Assembly: GCF_964340395.1 (NCBI RefSeq)
Contig: NC_135564.1
Location: 4,052,861 to 4,116,860 of the forward strand
DNA from: Glandiceps talaboti
Taxonomy: Eukaryota > Hemichordata > Enteropneusta > Spengelidae
Direction of reading: 5' to 3'
Length of the DNA stretch: 64,000 nucleotides
Shown here: positions 40,056 through 64,000 of the stretch, one piece after another
How positions within the stretch are numbered: the first letter of the stretch is position 1
Layout of the letters: the number at the start of each line of letters is the position of its first letter
The notes under the pieces: model-generated
What the model saw: only the letters and a program-made list of their open reading frames with translations
The model's database searches: none
Told to the model about the DNA's origin: nothing
Program-made: the position numbers and the translations under genes

Positions 40056-40629
40056 TTATATACCGGTGATTAATTGAACGAGTATGTTGATGTATTTTAC
40101 CTCACACTGTTTATAGCTAATACGTACCAGCTTACTTCATTTTCTTAAATTAATATTGGGCACATCCATATTTCAATCAAAATGGCATAATAATTCGATG
40201 ATTGAAATTTCAACTGATGATGCTCTGTTAAGCTAGCCAGAACTCTGGGAAATCATGTCAAATACAAACAAATAATCACTCGAGCGTTCTGGAAGTAATG
40301 CATTGAATATATTTATTAAATGTTGTATCTTTACAACAATATCACTATAGCTATATACGACGTAAACCATGATAAAGTCACTTTAATTGCTCACATTTAC
40401 AATTTACAAGTACGGTATAGTAAACGATCTTAAAAACAATTTTGATTAAAATATTCATAATATTATATATACATATAGTGCAACTTTTTATTTTGTACAA
40501 TTGAACCTTGACTTGAGACACACATATAATAATCACGGTCATACATTTGTCAAATTTCAAACGATTTCATAAACTTGTAAGTACTATCGTAAAACTCATA
40601 AATATAATATGCCTCGGAAATAAACCGCT

Positions 40630-40895
40630 TATACTTTTTCTGTTACTTTGTTCAAAACTCAAATTCATTCTCAAATCAAAGAAAAATGACGAGTCACCAT
40701 ACAAACTTTTTCGTTCAAAAGAAGATCAAACTTCCGCCATGTTAGAATCCAATATGGCCGCCGAATAAGGCTTACTGTGTTAACACTATGTGAAAATAAC
40801 ATATAAGAAGGAGTAGGAATAGACTTTCATATGACGAAGTTATAAGAGTTAAGAACTTTGATATTCAAGGAAATTGTCCCAGAGGCTATTATATA
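40630..40895 (+). repeat. Dispersed 'AATCCAATATGGCC' repeat, copy 2
   Basis: Colinear with 15665-15985: GTTCAAAA, GTTAGAATCCAATATGGCCG, GACTTTCATATGACGAAGTT, AAGAACTTT and AAATTGTCCC. Same orientation as copy 1. Confidence 0.6.
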
Positions 40896-41757
40896 CATTG
40901 AGAATTATGGAAAATGGTGTACATTTAACATTAAATCATCATGCAAGTTTGTTCTTTCAAATTGTTACCTGAGTTACTGTAAGTTTTAAATTCGCAAATA
41001 TAACCTGCTACCCCTTACTTATCATTATCATTTTTTTATTGTGACGTCACTTTTCCCAAAATACACACTATGACTCCAAGATCAAACATATAGGTCAATA
41101 TCAAATATTAGGTTTCCATGGTAACATCTAAATCTTTAATAAAACAGCTATAAAATACTTTTAAGAAACGTACAATCGAAAATTAATTTACAGATAACTA
41201 GAATCGGTCATATGTTTTTTAAGAAAAGCTACACTTAAACAATGAAATGTAACCAAGTCAGAATTGTAAAAATGTTTACTCTACCTCTCATGTTAAACAC
41301 CAATCCTAGTTGTTAATGTATACACGCCAGGAATCTAAACTTGTACAGATCGTTTAAAGTATTGAAGAAAATTTCCATTCTGATAATATCAGAGAATATA
41401 TATAGACAGAGACTGGTGTGAAATGTTATTGTTTGACAACCTGGAGAATACGTAGTAACCAAGTGATGACGTATCACCCACATAAAGTAGTAGAAATTAC
41501 GTATCAAAGCATCCGATGACATCACGATCACTGAAAAGACAACTGTATTGTCCAGTCTACGTTCTTGTGAAGCCTACTACGTCATCAGTTGTAACAGGAG
41601 TACACGCATAGGAAGCCTTCAAGCTGGTGCCGTCTAAACCGTTATCTTATCAACTTATAAAACCATACATGTGGGTCTACACCTCCACCCCCACTTAAAC
41701 ATTGGTTTGGTCCAAATAAGTATCCTGTTGATATGTTCTAGTAAATTCTTACAGTAA

Positions 41758-42754
41758 GGCCAAAAAAAAAAAAAATCTGGTTCTGGTCAGGGTAAACTTT
41801 CTAAAGTGGTGCGACGACGCGCGTTTTTTTTTTTTTCGTAATTTTTTTTTTTTTTTTTGCAAATTAGTAAATACACATTTTTGACACTTTACATGCTCTC
41901 GGAAGATGTCATACAACTCTGGAAGTTGGCACTGTTGTATGGCAAGTTTTGTACGATGCGGATCAATCATCCATCAGGGCATCATCACTAGTCACATTTA
42001 CAAATTTATCTTATCGCCCAGTGATTTGCAGTTATAATCCCATCCAAGATAATAATGAGTCTTGCCTTGCAACCACTGTATAATGTCATTGTGCAACTTG
42101 TAACGTTAAATAATGAGAAATAGGTCTGTCCAACGGACGTAGAGGAGGCAGTGTTTTCTTTCGAGCACCGTCCGTCATCAGTCTGATACGCAGTCTGTAT
42201 ACGCTACGATGTTCGACACGTCTTTCCATCTCATCGCAGCTGGAAAGACGTGTCGAACATCGTAGCGCATACATCCAGAGCTAACTGCTTACGCTACAGG
42301 AAAATCTTTGTATTCAGAAGGCAGAACGAAACGATCACCAGAACTAAGAACACCTCGAAAGTCAGCTGAATTGATATCAACATTTCGATTGCTCAAGACG
42401 TACTCAAACTTCAGACATTTTCGAAACATGTGAGCGGTTTACCACCTAGCACAGTGAACACACTATTTCCCGTGATTCCCATCAACCACGCTCATCGTAC
42501 ATATTACGTACACATATCGTACGGGGGGTTATGGGTATGCAACAGTACTAGAAGAAAAGGGTACCCGTTATCAAATAGAAGTGCGCCATCACACGAGTTA
42601 AATTTTTCCGCTAGCCTTGCATACAGTGTTGATCGACGGGGAATTGTAAATAAGGAACGGGAAAGCAAAAATTATCGGAAAAAAAAGGATCGACGCGGGG
42701 GTATTCAGGGCACGCGCGCGCTGACCAGAACCAAACATATTTTTTTTTTTGGCC
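41758..42754. mobile_element. About 1-kb inverted-repeat DNA transposon with TAA target duplications (Harbinger-like)
   Basis: Both ends begin GGCCAAAAAAAAAAA and continue to TGGTTCTGGTCAG, as terminal inverted repeats of about 32 bp. TAA flanks each side (41755-41757 and 42755-42757). A 3-bp TWA target duplication is typical of PIF/Harbinger elements. No transposase-length frame exists, so it is non-autonomous. GC-rich CGCGCG subterminal sequence is present at both ends. A 27-bp perfect inverted repeat sits inside at 42202-42267. Confidence 0.75.
42202..42267. repeat. 27-bp perfect inverted repeat with 12-nt loop
   Basis: CGCTACGATGTTCGACACGT plus TCTTTCCA (42202-42228) pairs fully with 42241-42267. 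It lies inside the Harbinger-like element and would form a very stable hairpin. Confidence 0.95.
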
Positions 42755-43095
42755 TAAAATGTAAATCCTAGTATATAAAATGTTTTATATAATTATCCGT
42801 ATCCCGCCGTCATGTACCTGAAAACGTATTTGTTATTACAATAGAGAATATAAAATATCCATACAATGGAAAATGACCTTGGCTATATCTTTGGTATATT
42901 TTGGCTAAAAGTTTCACGGGTTTATAAATGTCTTTTTCAAAATTTTATATCACATAAAATTCACAAATGAGATAAAATGGGTAGATGAATAGGGACTGCA
43001 TATATTGGAGAGTATCCCGATCCCGTGTTTTGTGTTGGATATCGATGGTATTACCAGCTTTCATCTGTTGCGCAGTGCACTTTACAGTACGTGGG

Positions 43096-59163
<16,068 letters not shown>

Positions 59164-59199
59164 CTGTAATGAAAATTGGGACGTTAAAGTTTAAGGTAG

Positions 59200-59440
59200 A
59201 ATGCTCACAGGACCAATTTCCACGAAAATAAAAATCCTCAAAATCTCTCTTAACTTTGTCGTATGAAAGATTATTGCTGTCTTTTTGAAATAATAGAAGA
59301 ACTTTTGTGTATCACGGGTATCACGAGTCTTATATTTTCCCATAGTGTGAATATTCGGTGGTCTTATTGGATCCTAAATTAATTTTGATATAATTTTGAC
59401 CGCCTCTACACATTTATTTCAAAACTTTGTACGTTGATCC
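59200..59440 (-). repeat. Dispersed 'AATCCAATATGGCC' repeat, reverse-orientation copy
   Basis: Reverse-strand relative of 15665-15985 and 40630-40895: TTTGTCGTATGAAAG, AGAAGAACTTTTG and TTCGGTGGTCTTATTGGATCCTAA. More diverged than the other copies. Confidence 0.5.
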
Positions 59441-59545
59441 TTGATTTTTTTTATCTGAGAATGGGGTTTTGTTGTACAAACGTACAGCAAAGTTTTCGTA
59501 TATTTATTATAGAGGTGCATTCTACGTTAAAAAGCAATTACTTAC

Positions 59546-59578
59546 TCCTAACTCTGGGACGCAGACAAAACATCCATA
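59546..59578 (-). CDS. Possible next-upstream microexon of the cyclase gene
   Basis: On the minus strand, TTTAG/TATGG opens a 33-nt stretch ending AGTTAGGA/GTAAGT. Its frame leaves one base, exactly what exon 59163-58868 needs. It would encode WMFCLRPRVR, running into IVIIAASGG. In related receptors an Arg-rich segment precedes this strand, so the fit is reasonable, but the exon is too short to be sure. An acceptor slightly upstream (TTCATTCAG) would lengthen it in frame. Confidence 0.35.
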
Positions 59579-59599
59579 CTAAATGATAGACGTCTGAAT

Positions 59600-60840
59600 G
59601 AAATGTCTACTACAGCGTGTAGACTTTGATTCGAGACTTAATTTAATTTTCAAAGTACAATTCATTTCTTTTACACTATTTGCTATATATGCTATTCTGG
59701 AATACCAGACAGGTAGTTTGTCCGTTGCTGACAGCTACACACTAGACACGTTTCCGATATCCCTTCCCGAGTTAAATTCATCTAGCTTTTCCAACAACAG
59801 TAATCCATACAGATGTCCGAACACAGATCAGCAAAAAACATTACAGTAATGAAAAATGCACTCAGATATTTAATTCAGTTCACAATTCAACACCAGTCCG
59901 TTAAAGTATGTTTCCATAGCTAACGACTCATCGTTACTTTCTATAGAACTATAGTGCATGTATTTTGGAGAAAATAACTTGTATATATGCATTCAGAGAT
60001 GAATTGGGTCTGTCAAAACACCATCAAACAGGGAGAGTTATTAAAATACGAGTAAATATTTTTGAATAAAACTGCGACCTTAGAGTGTTTTGGTCAGTCT
60101 GCAGAGACAAGATTGTTGGAGTAGTATTATGTATAATAATTCGAAGCTTGAGACCCCATGTTGATTTAATATATATTCTCGGTCTTGCTTTGGGGAATAA
60201 CACTCTCTCAATAGACAAGCTTATATAATCAAGCACTTTTATCACAGAACCTGTATCATCAAAAGAGCACGCAACGAAACATTACTAAGTAGGAAAACAT
60301 TAACAGTGTACTCAAAACATTACTTCAATCAATCGATTTTCACCTGACGTAACCAGATTGATCAAATCGTTTTCATCAGTTTATTCAGTACATAGAGTTC
60401 TAGTTTACCCTCGTGCCACACACTACTCCATACTATCCCATGGCAGTCAGTAAACACGCTAACGGCAAAGCAATTATTAAACAGCTCTCGCAGTTGACGA
60501 ATTTTAAAAGTTTTGGCATAACAGGCAAGGGGCTCTGTAACGCACAATATGTTATGTCTAACTATCTAAAGTGAGAAAGTTGTATTTATTTTGGATGTTT
60601 AATCAATATAACAACTTTAGTGTGTTTTTCTACTCTCTATCTGCCAAATCTTTAAAGTAATAACGTCATCAAATGGTTCTAGGAAGAGTGTAAGTACATA
60701 TACAGGGTGTCCACTGTTTGTTATGTCTCTATAAGTCTTTTTTCTAGTCTGAGTGGTTTTCTTTAATTGAAACTTTCGTTGTGCTCATATCATGGTTCCT
60801 ATTGTTTCAACACCACACATCCATCCACCTATTTAATAAC
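59600..60840. other. Intergenic or 5' intron of the cyclase gene, nothing recognised
   Basis: Searched on the minus strand for the N-terminal half of the ligand-binding domain. No convincing exon with splice borders and family motifs was found. Short open frames have no support. Confidence 0.45.
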
Positions 60841-60881
60841 TATCTATCTATCTGTCTGTCTGTCTGTCTGTCTGTCTGTCA

Positions 60882-60964
<83 letters not shown>

Positions 60965-61160
60965 CGTCCGTCCGTCCGTCCGTCCGTCCGTCCGTCCATC
61001 CATCCATCCATCCATCCATCCATCCATCCATCCATCCATCTATCTATCTATCTATCTATCTATCTGTTTAATATCTATCTGTTTATTCATTTATATGGCT
61101 GGCTGGCTAGCTGCCTGCCTGCCTGCCTGCCTGTCTGCCTACCTGCCTACCTACCTACCC
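60841..61160. repeat. Compound tetranucleotide array with stepwise motif changes
   Basis: Successive blocks: TCTA, TCTG (to about 60958), TCCG (about 60959-60996), TCCA (about 60997-61038), TCTA (about 61039-61066), an interruption, then GGCT, GCCT and ACCT blocks to about 61160. Adjacent blocks in the first part differ by a single transition. Confidence 0.97.
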
Positions 61161-61251
61161 ACTTACCCCTCTTTTCAAAACTTAATTTCTAAACGGTTCA
61201 ACTGTTAGTAAATCTAGCTGCACCCAGTATAACCTGTAGACAGCATAATAC

Positions 61252-61287
61252 CATAGACCCTCCACCAACTTGGGTAGAGGGTCTGTG
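61252..61287. repeat. Stem-loop sharing sequence with 12780-12811
   Basis: CATAGACCCTC (61252-61262) pairs with GAGGGTCTGTG (61277-61287), 11 bp with one G-T pair and a 14-nt loop beginning CACCAA, as at 12792. Same hairpin family. Confidence 0.75.
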
Positions 61288-61299
61288 ATACTACATATC

Positions 61300-62850
61300 A
61301 ACTCACTATGTGTTGTGTACACTGTACGTGCTGTGTACACTGTACGTGTGGTGGATATCATGCCTGTATCACTTCATTACTAACTACTTACCTCTAAAAT
61401 GACACTGTACTATAGTCTTTTTATTCTTAGAATAGTTGCTCTTATTACTATTTCATGAACCAAAATCAGTATGAATTAGCAAGTTAATATTGAGGTAAAT
61501 GTAAAGTATTCGATGAAAATTGGGAAAATGTCAAGAGTTCTTGCAAACTGTGTGTGTTATGTCCTTACTTAGTACGGTCAACCCTTTTAATGGAGCGGGT
61601 CTTCGTACTGTAAACCTTTCAAGTGAAACACGCCAGTGTACTAAATGAAAGCTGTCACCGCAAGTGCATTTAGCTCAGTAAATTGTCTTAGGGCTAGCGT
61701 TGATATAGTTCAACACACGACAAGTTAGTCAAGTAATAAAACGTAAGTATAGCCCGAAGCTCTAAGCAAACCACACAATTGTGTTTTACCAGGGTTGATT
61801 AGGAAATATTTTAGTGTAAAAGAAAATCGATTGGTACATATGTTTACAACAGCACTATCAATATTTCTCTTAAAGTGCTCCTTGCAGATTCATTTACTAA
61901 CGATACGTTATTTCAATTTAGTGACTGCAATGGGTAGATTAATTGTCAGGGCTTGTTAAACAATCCTTGATGAATTCTCAATATCAATGTTTTCCTTCAA
62001 AACCGTACCACTCTGGTATTGATATAAATGTAAGATATACCAATTCATGAAATATATTGACCGTGCTGTTGTCTAAGATTTGAAATAACTTCGTCCAGGA
62101 AGATATTAAACGTTCAGCCGTCACGTGAAATGAATCGCAATCTTACTTTGGGATGTAGCTAAACTGAGTAAGCATGCCAATGTTTGCTTGTGTATTTAAC
62201 ATGCCGTTAGCAAGTATTCGGAAGTAATGAATTGAACCGTACATATTTGTTAAAGGCTAAATGTATTCCCTCTAATCTCCTTCACAAATATGTGAATTAA
62301 TCAAGTCTAGATTTATCATAAGCTTTACATCTGTGCCAAAGATAACAGATAATTTGTGCGAGACTAAATATGAGTTTCAATATGCTTGTCTTTTCCCCCA
62401 AAATGTACAATTTCAAATAGAATATGACAGACATTGAAGATTTTGCAGAAAGTGCTTTTGAAAAATGCACCATTTTGCAAATGACTGTTGCATATAAATA
62501 CTCGTTTTTAAAATTTAACTTTATAATTAATTACTTTTATAATTCTGCTATATGCAATTGCTTTCTACCACCCTCTAAAAATGTAATTGATGAGAGAGAA
62601 ATCACATTTTCAAAAGCGCCACACATTTAAGTTATTGTCTTGAAGGGTTATTTATCACAATCTATGATTTTTTGACAAATACTCATAAACAATTATTTCC
62701 ATTGGACTGGGAACCATAGGTGGATAAAAATGGCCTAACGCTTAAGTTATACTTTCACTCTTTCATGGACACGTGAATAGCGACTTATCTGATCGTTTCA
62801 AATTCTCATGTGTTTGCATCGCAAAGAGAAGCATTGCATAGTTGTGAACA
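61300..62850. other. No gene seen
   Basis: AT-rich sequence without supported exons on either strand. A donor-like AAA/GTAAG near 62142 on the minus strand follows a short open stretch but has no family resemblance. Confidence 0.45.
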
Positions 62851-62852
62851 GT

Positions 62853-63195
62853 TGTTTGGTTCCGGTTACCCGACCCCCATCTCGTTTTTCACACCGAAGC
62901 TAAACTTTTTTTACGTATTCGAGAAAAAAATAAGAAAATCGCGAAAATTGTGAAGTCTCGCAAGAAATAATGGATGCGGAAACAGACATCAACTGAAAAA
63001 GACAATATAAAACTGTTCTTCCAATCTTTAATGGCTGTACATCTGATGAGAAGAATCCAATAACACAGAGACCATATGAAAAAGATAACTACCTTAACTA
63101 GACACTCACATATAAAAAAATATATTTAAAAATAAAACAAAAAATCTACCTACCCCACCTATTTTAAAATTGAATGTAATCGGAACCACACATTT
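62853..63195. mobile_element. MITE family M2, copy 2
   Basis: Colinear with 22131-22463. Ends are TGTTTGGTTCCGGTTAC on the left and GTAATCGGAACCACACA on the right, an imperfect inverted repeat of about 17 bp. No coding capacity. This copy has the better-preserved termini. Confidence 0.78.
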
Positions 63196-64000
63196 TTTTA
63201 CGACTTATCAAGATCATTACAAACTCGATTGACTAAGGAGTCAAGCTGACACATATTAACACGAGAAGAACATCAATACTGTCATATTTATGTAGTCTTT
63301 ATAGTGGTATGTTCAGGAGTTGTACGTTTGACAAGACTCCATGCATTAACACTTATCAATCTTGTATAACCTGTCAGACGAAATAAGGGATGTCAAACTG
63401 CAAGCATGACGATTAAAGTGTTCACGACACGTGTCTTATTACGTGTCACCTGGACCGTCACACATGTACAATGTGTAGAGAAGTGTAAAACATTTTAAAT
63501 AGTTGAATGTTATTCCAGAAAAATGAATCATCACGGTAACCATATAAGATTAAAGATTAAAGAAATGACATTTGATAAGCATCGAATAAATTCTTCCGTT
63601 ACTATTAATTGACAGGAGAATGAATGCAGTCATTCATACCAGATACGATTTTTTTTCCATTGCATTGTTTTCTGTACCAATACCCCTCAATTCAGGACAA
63701 AGCGAATCACGTAATTTCTAAGAAACCCTCTACTATACTATATATGCTATCAATGTCAGAATATATCGCTAGTCTTTGCTATCTCCTGCTCGTCGATCCG
63801 TACCGATGCACGAAATCAAACGTCTCAAACTTGGACATCAGAAGAATCCGCAGGTCATGGGTTATTTCATTTACAAGTGATGAGCTGCAAGGAGTTTCGT
63901 CATCTATTCTCCAGATGTAAAACTAATGAATTCTGACAGTTTAATCACTTGGTTTCTTGATGACTGGATTTGACTTTTACTTAATTAAACTTGTATAGGA
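63196..64000. other. No gene seen at the window's right edge
   Basis: No exon with splice borders recognised. The cyclase N-terminal exons may lie beyond this edge. Confidence 0.4.

Noticed and set aside
42086-42274. 62-codon minus-strand frame
   Set aside because: Lies in the Harbinger-like element and spans its perfect inverted repeat; no domain.
60767-61192. Cys-Leu-Ser-Val and Asp-Arg-Gln-Thr repeat frames
   Set aside because: Readings of the compound tetranucleotide array.
63640-63920. Open frames on both strands near the right edge as cyclase N-terminal exons
   Set aside because: No acceptor/donor pair with the right phase and no resemblance to the first lobe of the ligand-binding domain.

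Overview
This window is eukaryotic, from a bilaterian animal, most likely a marine invertebrate. Coding sequence is broken into many short exons with canonical GT-AG borders. Introns run from about 0.3 to 2 kb, the background is AT-rich, and simple repeats, minisatellites and short inverted-repeat (MITE-like) transposon remnants are abundant. The gene content (single Sushi-domain surface protein, two-Ig receptor with tyrosine motifs, Shisa/WBP1-like adaptor, natriuretic-peptide-type receptor guanylate cyclase) fits a non-vertebrate deuterostome or a lophotrochozoan. I cannot place it more closely from sequence alone.

Layout. 1-6.0 kb: no gene; a roughly 2.2-kb 39/47-bp minisatellite and (AT)n tracts. 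6.1-8.45 kb (+): a 106-residue secreted/anchored protein with one Sushi (CCP) domain in four exons. 10.3-23.6 kb (+): a 13-exon gene for a 371-residue extended-SDR / NAD-dependent epimerase-dehydratase-like protein. The 3' end of its exon 2, with the 5' splice site, has been amplified into a 17-copy array. 23.6-29.4 kb: intergenic, with an array of octamer (ATTTGCAT) motifs and an array of CTCF-like motifs. 29.4-30.7 kb (+): an uninterrupted 437-codon frame for a two-Ig type I receptor with an ITAM-spaced tyrosine pair. 34.8-36.4 kb (+): a two-exon six-cysteine, single-TM, PPxY-tailed Shisa/WBP1-like protein, possibly lacking a 5' exon. 36.4-43.1 kb: intergenic, with microsatellites, a 147-bp palindrome and a 1-kb Harbinger-like element. 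43.1-59.2 kb (-): 20 recognised exons of a natriuretic-peptide-receptor-type guanylate cyclase, from the middle of the ligand-binding domain to the stop; the N-terminal exons were not found. 59.6-64 kb: no convincing gene.

The five genes do not form an operon or an obvious pathway. Four encode membrane or surface proteins. The first four genes point right and the cyclase points left, so the Shisa-like gene and the cyclase are convergent. All multi-exon models were built by hand from splice sites, reading-frame phase and protein-family resemblance. The phase closes at every junction of the three multi-exon genes and of the 20-exon cyclase chain. No tRNA, rRNA or CRISPR was seen.
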